Both the position numbers and the translations under genes were made by a program. DNA of 64,000 nt. It comes from Anseranas semipalmata. Lineage: Eukaryota; Chordata; Aves; Anseriformes; Anseranatidae. This document shows positions 37,224 through 49,530 of this stretch, one piece after another. The stretch covers positions 1,212,965 to 1,276,964 of the forward strand of contig VXAA01003006.1 of assembly GCA_013399115.1 (NCBI GenBank), written 5' to 3'. A model generated the notes under the pieces. That model was not told the origin of the DNA, did no database searches, and saw only the letters and a list, made by a program, of their open reading frames with translations. Numbering within the stretch: position 1 is the stretch's first letter; each line of letters opens with the position of its first letter.

Positions 37224-39509
37224 AATCAGAAATTCATTGTTGTCACAACTGACTCTGGTCAGATGGGTAGGAAATCTTCAGGGCTACTAACCTGAGTTAC
37301 TATATTACAGCTACACTTAGTACAGCCTTCTCTAGGCTGGGATCTATAACAACTCATTTCTGTGAATCAAGCTTAAAGAGGGACCTGAAATAACAAATCT
37401 GACCAGTGGCTTATATCATTCTCTTTCACAAGGGAGGGAATTAACTGAAGTGGAATACTTTTGTAGCAATTGTAAAACTCAAAACAGAAGCTAGACAACT
37501 TTTCTGCTTGGTTATTGAGTCTTACCAAGTCTATACACCAAAGGAAGAAACCAAAACACACAGTATTTTTTTTTAATGTATATTCACAGATTATATATTA
37601 TTCACATAAATAAAACCATACATTTGTTAGAAAGCATACCTTCATATTTGAATAAATGAGAGTCAATCAACATGCTATGATTAACAGTATAGGTGAAAGA
37701 ATCCAAGACTTTTAGAAGACAGGAAGTAAAAACTGAAAACCACTTCAGAGGAAAATAATCTTGCTACTTACGATTTCAAAGGTTCTAAGCACACCTTACA
37801 GAAAGTTAAAATCACTTAATTAGCTTCTGTGCTACTTATAGTCATCTTAATACTGAACAAGCAAACTTTATGTATATGTAAACTGATATGCATATATAAA
37901 GTTTTAACACAATTGTTTCTTCCTGCGGCAAATGTTTGCTATCCTTCTTTGTCCTCAAGAGGAACTCTTTCTGCTGAAATAGCTGCTGGTTTGAGCCCTA
38001 AGCCCAGTGTTGAACAACCTGTCTTCTAAAACAGAAAGTCACAGAGCTCTCCACAATATATGCTTCCTGAAGAAAAGCTTGCATTAACACTGAAGAGTAG
38101 CAAGATAGAATGGTCAAAAAAAATAAACAAAAAGAGAGGGGGAAAAAAAAGGCATTCACATATCACCTTCCATTCGTTAGGTTACATAAATGACAAAGAA
38201 CTGCAGCTTGTGTTCAGCTCCTCTCCTCTTAGAAGTACTCCATTCCTTCCCCTCAATACAACTACACTCTAAAGACCAGACTGATGTGTACAAACCATGA
38301 GGAGGATTCAGAAATGAGGAGTCATCCAACCCCTAAAAATCTCAAACCTATCTGCGAACAGATCTTTACAGCTTCTGGAAAGTGTTCTGTTTGCACAGAT
38401 CAATTTTTGCAGGCACTCTGGAATAGAAAAATAACATGCCTGAGAAGGGAAGAGTGATGGCAAGTAAAAGAAAGAAAGAAAAAAAATAATTTTAAAGATT
38501 TTGTCCATAAACTGAAGGCTCATTTAAAATTCTTAAAAACTTGAGAGAAGATCATTCCAGTTAACTTCAAGATACGTTCACCAGAACTGCCTTGACTCTG
38601 AGCTACCTGGAATAGTTCTCTCATCTGAGTACACCTGTATTTTCTGTAAAAGGTTAGGAGACAAGTTTGGCCTTCAGTCATTCCAGCAAGATTTCACCAG
38701 TGTAAACAAAACTGACTCATAAGTAACTGATTGGAGAGCAAGTTCATTAAATGTCAGATTGGGCTCTTCTGATTTTCTTTTCCTTTTTTTTGAGGTTCCT
38801 CACGCCCTCTCATTCTACTCACCCTGTAAGACATTCATGACCACATTTGTGGCTGATGGCAAGTTGCCCTACTCCCACAGCATTCCTTCCAGCCAAATCA
38901 GCTGTCAATCCAATTGCATCTATCAAGCCAACTGTAGATGGTTACAGCAAGTCCAGTTCTCAACGCATTTATCTTGACCTAGCAGACAAGTGTTCCAGGA
39001 AAGAGGGCCTCAGGAGTGAAGAGACAATTTGCTTAGGAAATGTTTCCAAGTCTGTAAGTAATGCTGAAAACAAGTTTTAACTATCTGTGGACTCTAGCTG
39101 CCTGAATTCAGTAGAAAACAAGAAATTTGCCCAACAAAACACTTACAAAGATAGTAAGAAGTTAGAGAACAATGAGAAAAGAAAAAATTATAATGGAGAT
39201 GAAATACAAATTTAGGGCACCAATAACTTGGGCTGTGTTTTCAGGTTAGTCATTGGCCTCTTGTGAGACCATCAGCAGTGTGAATTAACCCACAATTACT
39301 TCCCTAGTAGAACAGCAATAACAGTTATTTAATGCCAGAACTGTCTTCTGAAACTTTAAATGTTTACAAATTCACTGGGAGCATTGGATGAAAAGTACTC
39401 AGCATGCTACGTCTAGAACACAGCTCTTCCTAGGCCATATTCAAATTCAGAGTGTGAAGGAACTCTAAAGCCTTCTGCTTTAATATTGAAGTTCTCTAAA
39501 TTAAAGATG

Positions 39510-39960
39510 ATAGAATCATAGAATGGTTTGGGTTGGAAGGAACCTTAAAGACCCTCTAGTTGCACCCCTCCCCTGCCATGGGCAGGGACACCTCCCACCA
39601 GACCAGGCTGCCCAAAGCCCCATCCAGCCTGGCCTTGAGCACCTCCAGGGATGGGGCACCTACAGCTTCTCTGGGCAGCCTGTTCCAGTGCCTCACCACC
39701 CTCTGAGGAAAGAATTTCCTCCCAACATCTAACCTAAACCTGCCCTCTTTTAGTTTAAAGCCATTACTCCCTGTCCTGCCACTACACTCCCTGATAAAGA
39801 GTCCCTCCCCAGCTTTCCTGTAGGCCCCTTTCAGGTACTGGAAGGCTGCTATAAGGTCTCCCCAGAGCCTTCTCTTCTCCAGGCTGAACAACCCCAGGAG
39901 AGGTGCTCCAGCCCTCTGATCATCCTTGTGGCCCTCCTCTGGACTCGCTCTAACAGGTCC
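39510..39960 (-). mobile_element. CR1 LINE 3' end with open reading frame
   Basis: The plus strand begins 'atagaatcatagaatggtt', the reverse complement of the ATTCTATG-type CR1 terminal repeat, and the element reads on the minus strand. The minus-strand frame encodes the C-terminal end of the CR1 ORF2 protein (endonuclease/reverse transcriptase), including KLKEGRFRLDVGRKFFPQRV, VVRHWNRLP and LEVLKARLDGAL. It is uninterrupted to its stop at 39556-39558, with 3' tail after it. The copy is 5' truncated near 39960, so it lacks the catalytic part and cannot move itself. The intact frame suggests a younger insertion than the other CR1 pieces here. Confidence 0.95.
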
Positions 39961-40754
39961 TTTCAAACTGTTAATAGTAAAGAGGAAGCGCACTAGAACA
40001 TGCTTCACTCCTCTTAGAGTGAACTACAGTGAACTTCCCTACAAAGCCCCTGAAAACAACTAACTGCCAATTACAGGAAAAGTCCCCAACAGCTTTGTGA
40101 TTAGTGGAACCACGGTTTAGCAGTCAGCTTTTTACAGTAGTATGAAAGGTTTTAATCATTAAAAATGAAAAGTGTTGACTCCAGCAATGCCCTGATAATC
40201 TTTGTGTTGAATGTAAGAGACTGCCCCAGAACCTTGTTTTTGAAGAACTCCCTTGCCTGATGCACTTTTAGTCTACCAATTCCTATATGCTTCAGTGATG
40301 TCTCTAAATCAGTGCTTAATGCAAAGCCTTTGTCTCCATCCTTATCCTCTCAGTGGTCCCTCCACGTTATAGTAGTCCAGCAAAGCTGATATCGTATTAC
40401 ATGAGTATCTACGTGGCAGACACGCGTGTGTCCAAACTTGTCTGGAATCCCCCTGGTCTCTCAGCAGGCCTCAACAGTCCAGGCTCAGCAGAGGCTTAGC
40501 TGCAGCTGTACAGCTTCTAGCCATCTCACAGCGTGAGTCGAGTTTGCTCACGTCTGCTGGCAAAAAAAATAAAAATCTCTACATTAAGTTGAGGTTGGCC
40601 ACCAAGTGCTCAAATTCGTGATGCCATCTTCCGTTTTCATATGCAATAATTTCTATTTCTTTTTCTTTTTGCTGTCTTCACTTAAACTAGTATTTTTATT
40701 TGTATTGTTTCACCTCTTATCACAACAAAACTCAAATTTTGCTTTTGAAGCTAG

Positions 40755-40798
40755 TTTTTTTTTTTTTTTTTGGGGGGGGGGCAGAGGTGGGGGGGTGA
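40755..40798. repeat. poly(T)-poly(G) tract with G-quadruplex potential
   Basis: About 17 T, then 10 G, then 'cagaggtggggggg'. In the DCAF5 sense direction it reads C-rich then A. On the plus strand the G runs could fold as a quadruplex. Confidence 0.8.
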
Positions 40799-41528
40799 TT
40801 TTGAATTTAGTGGCATGTACAGGTCCTGCAACTGGTTTAGCATGACAGCTTTCATATTCTCAGTTACCATATTTGTGTACACAGTATTCATACAAAAACC
40901 ATGGATTTAGCTCACATATATGTTGTTATTATTAAAGAAAAAAAAGTTTTCAACTCTTCACAGGATGATTATGCAGATTTTAGAATGCTTCTAACCTTCT
41001 AACCACTGGAGGGAGGGGATGGAGATATACTAGCTGGTTTTGCAGTACTTTCCAAAAATTGCTATGCTTACAGACAGTTCTGACTAGTGATTTAGTGTTC
41101 TAGCTGTGCTGGTCAATGCTTTTTTGATCTGCTTTTATTTGATACACAAAGTGAAATGTCAAGGAAATCCCTCTTTTTCTACACCCTGCAAATCGGTACG
41201 CCAAAGAGGAGCAATTCAAAGTCTCAAAAAATTCTCTAAATAATATCCTACTATGATATTTGACCAGCTGGAACAAACAACTTGTCAGAGGTTAAATGTG
41301 AAGCATACATTTTAAATGTACACTTTTAAAACCGATTTCCTCCACGCACATTTGACAAGAATACCATGGCAACACAGGGCATATCTAGAGGCTCCACTAC
41401 AGACAGAAGGAAACAACAGTACAATGCCTTGAAAGCAGTAGATGTCTACTAAGTTGTCAAAGGGATTAGATTTTCGCTTGCTTTATTATTATGTGTTTTA
41501 ATTATCGTGCTAATGAAATATTAATTAT

Positions 41529-41556
41529 GCACATTTGCATATTTATGCAAATGTGC
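41529..41556. promoter_or_regulatory. 13-bp perfect inverted repeat with two POU octamers
   Basis: GCACATTTGCATA (41529-41541), TT, TATGCAAATGTGC (41544-41556). Each arm holds the octamer ATTTGCAT/ATGCAAAT. The 45 bases to the left are dense in TAAT/ATTA homeodomain cores. The palindrome is seen directly. A role as a POU-homeodomain element in the DCAF5 intron is inferred. It could also be a cruciform-prone sequence. Confidence 0.5.
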
Positions 41557-42735
41557 TGGCATTTCATATATTGAGAACACGTTTGATGGTACACACCAAC
41601 AAATTAAAAAAACAAAACAAAAAAACCCACTAGGGAAACATAAGGGATAGCAAGCTATTTGGACAGCAACCCGCCCATGCAGAAGTTCCACAACACAAGC
41701 AGTGCTTAAAACAAACAATTGAACGAATTATTCGAAGAATAAGGAAAAAAGGGAAGTGGTTATTCAAAAGAGTGCCCTAGTGCAGAAATCCTGTAAGAAC
41801 ATGGAACAGTCTCTAAAGTAATGGAAGCTGCGTTGTTCCAAACATTTAAAAAGAAGTCAAAAGACTGGAGATCTTCCTGGGATAAGGAACAATCTCCATG
41901 GTCTCTGTAACAGAGGAATTAAATGACCTCATTAAAAGGAAGTCCTTTATCTAGGACACTGAAAAAGAAGGCCCACTGGTTGTTCATATAAGGTAGAAAG
42001 ACGCTCCATAGACTAACGCATAACTTCATCCAAGCCTTGTGAATTACTCAAAGTGCTGAAAGCTTCTGAGAAGAACCAGGTATCTGCAGCTGCTGCCAGT
42101 GTGCCATAGCATACCATTTGACTGTAGTACTTGGCACTACAGTGGAGAGCTAACTTAAAAATAATTTAGTTTTCATCAATAATAATACAGGACACATTTA
42201 GACCATAGGCCACAGCCCTGCATTTGAATCCTATGAGGTCATGATGCACTCACGGATGAGAAAGACTATGCAAGCAACAGCACTGCTGAATGCTGAAGAA
42301 CTTTGATGTTGTTGATGGTCTTCCACCAGTCAAGCAAACAAATATTCACAGCATACAAGGCTTCTGACTTCAGGGCGGCAGATTATGTTTAGACCCCTTT
42401 AAAAGTCTCTCTGGTTACTTATGCACCTGCATTTGTTTTGTACAATGCATGCCAGCAGATGGCTTTGCTCCTCAGAGATCTGTCTGAAGAGAAGCTAGAT
42501 TAAACGCAAACATTCTTGCCCAGAGAGCACAGGTCCCAGCAACATCCCTTCTAGTGGGACCAGGAACGTGATTCCAGCTGCGGCAGTAGCCAGAGTAAAC
42601 TCAAGGTTTCTCAGCAGCACAGGCAAGACTGAGTTTGGTCACGTCAAAGATGGGGTGAGAACACCAAGGGCCAGCCAAGAACCCTTCTCCCCGCAAGGTA
42701 AGAGAGAGTTTGGAGGAGGCACCAGGGGAGTCTGG

Positions 42736-42758
42736 CTTAGCACTCCTGGAGTGCTAAG
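42736..42758. repeat. 11-bp perfect inverted repeat, 1-base centre
   Basis: CTTAGCACTCC (42736-42746), T, GGAGTGCTAAG (42748-42758). The arms are exact. It sits in a GC-richer patch (about 42.54-43.05 kb) with short open frames on both strands and no recognised gene. Confidence 0.85.
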
Positions 42759-43432
42759 TCCTCTGGAGAAAGCAAAAGGGAGTGTTTCAACATAAGAAAG
42801 CAGCTCCAAGGCCAGCTGCAGGCTGCCTCCTTTGTCACCCTCCACTTACCCACCACCTCCCAGGCCAGGTGAAAAGATCAGTGTGGCCTTGCAGAGCTTT
42901 AGCATAAGCACATGGAGCAGCGGGCTGGTGCCAGCAGCTGCCTCAGGCAACCTGCCTTTCCAGGCAATCCCCTACTTCACTTCACCTAGGCATTGTGGTC
43001 ATCTTTGTTCCTCTACAGAGCTTCGAAAGCCAAAGAAAAATCCTCCGATTTAGGCATCTAAAGAATATGCGGAAAGCTGTAGTAGTAGAGGTTATTTTTG
43101 AACATATATTTTCTCCCATCTTTTGTTGCTGCTAAATATCTATCTACACCTTATCTACACCAACCCTCCTACCGCTGTTATTGCTGGTAGGCACAAACAA
43201 CAGTACGAAAGCAAAGACAAAATTACTATAGAAATAAACTTTGGCACGCCCTTTCCCCTCTGACCCCCTTCCTGCTCCAAGTGAAATGACTCTGCTGGCA
43301 CTCTCCCACCACCAACTTGCTGCGATCACTACACAGCTGTCCCGTAACACACTGCTGTCAACACTGAACTGAAAGAAGAGACAAACTACAGTCCTAGAAG
43401 TAAAGCAATCCCAAGACTATTCCTCAGGAAAA

Positions 43433-43488
43433 CAAAAACAAAAACAAAAACCACACACACAAAAAGAAAGAAAGAAAGAAAAAAATAA
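43433..43488. repeat. A-rich simple repeats abutting the gap
   Basis: (CAAAAA)n, then (CA)n, then (GAAA)n lead directly into the N run, a context in which assemblies commonly break. Confidence 0.85.
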
Positions 43489-43873
43489 NNNNNNNNNNNN
43501 NNNNNNNNNNNNNNNNNNNNNNNNNNNNNNNNNNNNNNNNNNNNNNNNNNNNNNNNNNNNNNNNNNNNNNNNNNNNNNNNNNNNNNNNNNNNNNNNNNNN
43601 NNNNNNNNNNNNNNNNNNNNNNNNNNNNNNNNNNNNNNNNNNNNNNNNNNNNNNNNNNNNNNNNNNNNNNNNNNNNNNNNNNNNNNNNNNNNNNNNNNNN
43701 NNNNNNNNNNNNNNNNNNNNNNNNNNNNNNNNNNNNNNNNNNNNNNNNNNNNNNNNNNNNNNNNNNNNNNNNNNNNNNNNNNNNNNNNNNNNNNNNNNNN
43801 NNNNNNNNNNNNNNNNNNNNNNNNNNNNNNNNNNNNNNNNNNNNNNNNNNNNNNNNNNNNNNNNNNNNNNNNN
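43489..43873. other. assembly gap, 385 N
   Basis: Unresolved bases inside a DCAF5 intron. The size is not a round default, so it may be an estimate. Open frames that appear to cross it are artefacts of the Ns. Confidence 0.99.
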
Positions 43874-43884
43874 CCCCCCAACAT

Positions 43885-43898
43885 ATGCATATATGCAT
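43885..43898. repeat. 14-bp palindrome ATGCATATATGCAT
   Basis: A perfect palindrome just right of the gap, in alternating purine-pyrimidine sequence. It resembles a paired POU half-site but is also expected in low-complexity TATGCA repeats. Confidence 0.7.
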
Positions 43899-44616
43899 GT
43901 GTGCACATACATAAAATCTCAAAAATAACTAAAGACACTAGTCAGTCAGGAGCTTAGGAAGCTTAAACCACAAGCTGTCTCCAATGAGATAACCCTGTTC
44001 AAATGTTATGAAAAGACCTGTTGCTGAATTGTTCAAGCCTAAAGAGCCATCTGCACTTACAATGACCAAAGAAAAAAGGGAAGAAAAATTGCATCAGTTC
44101 TGCTGAAAATTGATGCAATTAGTTTAGTAACTGGACCACAGCGATGGACCCTTTCTTGCTAGCAGTTAAAGACAGGATTAAAAAGAGTTTTTGAAACAGT
44201 TTGCTGTTTTGATTTAGTCAAGTTTTTCAGAAGTCTGGTAAGAGCCTGACAATGTAAACTGAAGGATCGACAACTGTCTTCTCAATCACAAACTATCGTG
44301 TCCCTCGCACAGCATCTTTGCGCATTATTTCAAAAGCAAGAGAGACAAGCTCTGAGTTGCAAAGATGATTCAGAGTAGTGGGTGAGGAATGTAAATTCCT
44401 ACTAAGCCCTCTATTACTCCACAAGACATGTCAGGTTCTGTCTTGAACAGGGATTCTTTACTAAGAGACCATATTTATGGAAGTTAGGTTAAAATACTGC
44501 CTGAAGTGCTTATGCTGTTTAACAGGCTTGCTGGGCAGGTCACTTAGGGCTGAGGTCTCTTCTCACTTCTAGCTTGCCTTCAAGTCAAATAAATGCCATG
44601 GAAATTCAGGACTGCC

Positions 44617-44634
44617 TTTTTTTTTTTTTTTTTT
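44617..44634. repeat. poly(T) tract
   Basis: A homopolymer of about 18 T in the intron. Confidence 0.85.
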
Positions 44635-47600
44635 CTCTGCCAGACCAATATATTTATTTTGCTAGAAACTCTGCCTCTGAAGAAAACTTAAAGAGGAAGT
44701 TGGCTAACAAATTTACCAAATAATTGGCAATTACTTCTGAAGCAATAGTGGAAAGCTGGGTAGTACTTAGATGGAGAAGGAAGTGGAATAATCAACAAAC
44801 TATTCCATCTTCAAGAAAGGACAAAAGGTGGTAAAAAAGCAACTCCCTTTTGGCATTGGAAGTCCTGGCTTATTTAGAACAATCCAAACTTGTGGAGGGA
44901 GACTGTCAGGAAGGCTCTTCAATAGAATAGCTTCCTAAGCAGCTTAGGGAGTATCTTTTTCTCTTCTCCAGCTCCCAAATAAATCCTGTCTTAAAAATTC
45001 ATCTGAACAAAACCACTGGAGGAATCTCCAGCCAAGGGGGAATGACTCAATGCAACCTACTGGGAAGACACCTCTAAACTATAATTATTTGCCATAAAAC
45101 CAGCAGGATTTGTTCCATTTTCTTGGCAAAATACCAACACAGGTAACTGCATTCCTCCAACACAAAATAAGTTTGCAGTTGTCTGACTGATGTATTCCTT
45201 TCCACTCTTCTTTGTCTTTTGTGTAGTAGCATTGCTAACCATTAGATGGCTACTACTTGCTATACCTGGATGTAACCAAAACAATCTGTTTCAGAGTTGT
45301 CCTCAAAGACATAGCTCTATAAAGAGATTTGTTTGCAAATAAGTTGCTATTTACTAATAAGTGATATAATTTAAGGGAGTTGTACCATAAATATTTATAG
45401 CAACACAAGATCTGAATTCAACTGGAAAGATAGAAATCAGTTAGGGAGATATTTTTATTTAAAATATCAACCAACAGTACAGGACATTACATCATCCTGT
45501 CTAGTTTGTACAATATTTAACTGAAAAATCACATTCCACCCCCTCAGATTACAAACCCAAAGCCATTCCTATTTTAAGCTAGAACATGAGAATAAGGAGT
45601 TTTTCACCGAAGCAGAAGGTTTCTAAGATCTCCATACCCCACAGCAAGACCTATTCTCCAAGAAGGAAGCAGTGCAAACTCTCTAGCTGAACTATTATGA
45701 ACCACAGGAACAGATTTAAAAAAGGATGTTTCATCATATTCAAGATGGGCACAACCCTTCAAGAGCTGAATGAAGAAAAGAAGAGCTTCTATAAGCCTAT
45801 CACAAGTGACTTGGATGGCTGATGAGTTATTTGCCACAGAAACCAAATTTCTAGGTTTATCAAAACAAAGCTCATGAGCTTTTTAAAACTCTTTCAATAA
45901 GCCTCATGTAAACTGAGCAGTTCTCTAATAAGAGATACAGGTTCCTACCACAGGATCTTCTGATGTTATTAAGCAACTACTGATGGCAACTGACATTAAG
46001 TAATTAATTTTGTAACTTAAGTGTTGCAAGTTTACTGACACCCCTCCTCAAGTTACAAGAACAAAAAACAAAAAAGCTGACAAACATGCATGACACGGTT
46101 TTGTGGTAATTATAGCTATTGGTCTTTGTGCAAAGGTTCCAGATACAATGTTTGTCATCTGCAGCTGGCTGGAAAAAAAAAGTTTTCAAGAGCATCAGAG
46201 CCAAACACAAAAAGCCAAATCCAGAATTTATAAATGCAGTCAGGACAAGTATAACAACATAAATAAAACACAATTCTACAGTGCACAGTAAAACATACAG
46301 ATAACTAACTAATTTAAATGTATGTAACTTTTGTTTTAAAGAGGAGGAAATTCCATAATTAGTAATAAAACAATAACAAATGAAGAAGGAAATCATACAA
46401 ATTAAAAGCTGAGCAGAGGGAAGTCTCTATAAACCCTATAGAAAAAGACAGAAGGCTGAGGTACTGGTATTTTTAACAGGACCATCATCAGGACTTCTGG
46501 ACTGCAACACTAAATGTTCATTAAATAACCAATCCAAGATTAGAATGACATTTTCCTCAAAAGTCTGCCATTAAACAAACCTTTTAGAGGCTAGTCATCT
46601 TCTTAGCTGTGGATTACGCAGTGGTGATTAATGGCCTTTCAAAACGAAACAAAATCTTTTCACTTTACCTCCAAAGTGGATTGTAATTTGCTCTCACTAT
46701 TGCTAGAGCACCCAAGACCATGAAAGAACTTGTGGTTGTACTTAATACCACTAAAATGTACAGTTTAAACTGTGAGAACCATTAAAAACAGAAACGGTAG
46801 TGGATTTTCCTGGAGTCTCAAGTCTTTCAACGAAGATTCAACACACTCTGAAAGAGCATTTTGATTTGTTTCAACAGAAGAGAGATGCTGACGTTGTATG
46901 GCCTAGAGATGGTAATAGATGATGTTGTATTGCCAAACCCTACACAATACTATCAATTTAAGCACTGGCTGACTGTGGCATCTGCAACACTATTGTTATA
47001 TCCCAACTGCTGCTTTTCTTTACTCTAACACCCCCCCTCCTATTCTCCTACACAGATTTGAGATGCTGCTGCTGCTTGCTTAACATGTCTGCCCCAGCTT
47101 GGGAAAGCGTCAGAAACAGTCATAAACGGTTGTTTCCACCAGCTACAGTGCTCCTCCTCTCAGAAAGTCCAAGAGCATTACTGCTCTGTGTTAGAATTCA
47201 GTAGGAGGGTTTTGGGGTAGGAGGAAAGGAAGAGGGGAAGAGGGTTGCACTGTAGAAAAACAGGCCAGCATACTGGAGCAGTCTGGGAACCCAGAACCAT
47301 ATTATGCTGCAAGCTTCATTATGGGATAAAATTTCTTAGTAACATATCCTGAGTATTTCAGTGAGCTCAGATCAGCTTAAAAGCAGCAGAATTGGTAGAC
47401 ACTTGTCTACCAAAAAAAGGAGGAAAGACAGACCCTGCGTCCAGCCACAGCTTTCTCTTCGTCAGCACATCCAGATGATTGAAATGTTCATTATATGAGA
47501 AGAGAAATAAAAAGAAAACCACTATGATCACAGATTCAAATAGCATTGTCCATTGCTTCCCAGAGACAGGATTATGTGTTTGTAAACTCTCCCTATCCAG

Positions 47601-47705
47601 CTTTCATCAGAATAATTCTAGAACAGCAATTTTTCAAAAAGCAGACCTAGTATGTCAGTCATTCCCCACCCTAAAACCCAAAATTCCAAAACAACAAAAT
47701 CTTAC

Positions 47706-47772
47706 CCGCTTCTGGATCTGGAGGAATCCTCCACATATACAAATTGAAGTCATCAGAGCCGGAAAGAATGTA
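47706..47772 (-). CDS. DCAF5: DCAF5, short WD40 exon (67 bp)
   Basis: The exon starts after CTTAACAG and reads YILSGSDDFNLYMWRIPPDPEA. It then gives one G that completes a glycine codon with the next exon (GCGG|GTAAG). SGSDDFNLYMW is a textbook WD40 core: the turn GSDD, the strand and the final W. The exon enters in phase 0 directly after ...DRDQ of the 214-bp exon and leaves in phase 1. Being 67 bp, its skipping would shift the frame. It lies about 14.5 kb from the upstream exon and 10.9 kb from the downstream one. Confidence 0.95.
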
Positions 47773-48739
47773 CTGTTAAGAATAAAAATAAAAGCAGTTT
47801 ACCACAAGGTATCACCTGAATTATGTTATTTTATTGTTGATCTGGTTTCTCCAAACATAAAGAGAAAACAAGATGATTTTCCTCATTCTTTGCACCTCAC
47901 TGATCAACTTATCCTTAAATAGGGGTGAGGTACCAGCAGAAAAATGCTGCATGCTTATAAATGAACCAAAGTTCAGACGCAGGATTCATGTATCTAATGC
48001 CTACTGCCCAAAGTAGTTTTCTTTGCTAAATGAGGCTATAGATTATGGCTGCCTTTAACACATATGGGTCAAACACAGATCTTGCAACTCTCCTCTTTAT
48101 TTAATGTCAGTCGTTCATCCTTTTTTCACTTCTCCTGAACTAATGAGGAAAAATTCTTCAAACACATACCTAAGAAGAGAGCTAGCACTTCCATTGCACA
48201 CAAGCACATGTATGGCTCACAGCAGTCTACTGAAGACCATCAAAGGGCAGTCAACAATGATGATAATCTCGAACGCTGAACAAAACCAAAGCTAAACACT
48301 GCCACCAAGTCTCAAACTGTTCAGAAAACACGTGAATCATACTGGTCATTTTTTTCCCAGTTACAGCTCCTCTGAAGAGATGGACAGCTGCCCTTTTTAA
48401 ACAGTACATGAACAATGAGCAAGCTTTATATTGGATAAAAGTTTACGCAATATACAATCGGAAGTAGCCCTACTTAATAAACTACAAACATGCACTGGAA
48501 TGACAGGTGACATCTGACATGATAAAAAGCTTATGCCCCTCAGTTAAGAGAGGCCATAAACTGTGCCGTGTCTCCAAATATCTCCTATCCATTAAACTAA
48601 ATCCCAAATAAAGAGATGAGATGACACGTACTGGAAACACTGGCAGATACCAGTTCCAGTTATATTGGTGCAGACAGCATAAATCTACCATCCTCAACAG
48701 ACTTATGGTTTCTGCTTAATCAATGCAGTCAAGAAGCTG

Positions 48740-48775
48740 TTTTTTATTATTTTATTATTATTATTATTATTATTT
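48740..48775. repeat. (TTA)n microsatellite
   Basis: T-rich start then about eight TTA units, with one interruption. Confidence 0.85.
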
Positions 48776-49530
48776 GGAGAGAGGGAAGGGAGAAAAAGAA
48801 ATAAACAGAGCAAGTCTGTCTCTTTTCTAACCTTCGATAGGAGACAAATTCTGTTTTGTTTGGCTCAAATATAATTTGAATTTCTGTCTTTCATTCTCCA
48901 AGGATACATAAACTCATCAGACAAAGTAACATCAAGCAGTGAGGAGACAAGTCCTGGACTTACAGGACTGGGAAGCAAATAAACAAAAAAATATATACCA
49001 ACATAGAGAAAGCTGCTATAAATTTGCATATATTCTGTTTGCAATGCTAATTACATTCTTGCAGAGTTTGGATGTTTCCAGCCACAAAAAATGCAATTAC
49101 CAACCACTAAAGTCCCTTCTCCGGTGTCCAACTCTTACAATCCAACCATTCTTCTTTCTCTTATTTTTAAGGATGTAGGATGTGAGTAAGCATTTATGAA
49201 TGCAATTCTGTGCATTTTCTGACAGGTAAGAAGCATTGATCAAACACCAGTTCCATTACAAACTTGTGTGCACTAGTTCTGCATCCTTTCCAAGCCAGAA
49301 AGCAATTTCTACAAGTCAACATGTTCAAGCACTTAGGCAGCTTACCTCTGCCAAACTGACCTGATGGTGCCAAGAATATGTGCTTCCCTTTCATTTGACT
49401 GCTTATAAATGTTAGCCCACAGCAGGCTGAGCCACTGTGCCAGATCTACACAAATTAAGGCTCTCATAGGCAACCTCCCAGCAACCAGAAAGAAAGCAGC
49501 TCTCATATGTTTTGTTATACAGAAAATGCT

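Larger units (their letters stand above)
36798..47705 (-). other. DCAF5: DCAF5 intron (10.9 kb)
   Basis: The intron lies between the 67-bp and 128-bp exons. It contains a near-intact CR1 3' end, a poly(T)/poly(G) tract, an octamer palindrome, the 385-N assembly gap, and AT-rich sequence. No other gene was recognised. Sequence hidden in the gap cannot be assessed. Confidence 0.88.

Noticed and set aside
43386..43938. Three minus-strand open frames of 162-178 codons
   Set aside because: They are open only because they cross the run of Ns. The real residues on either side are simple-repeat translations.
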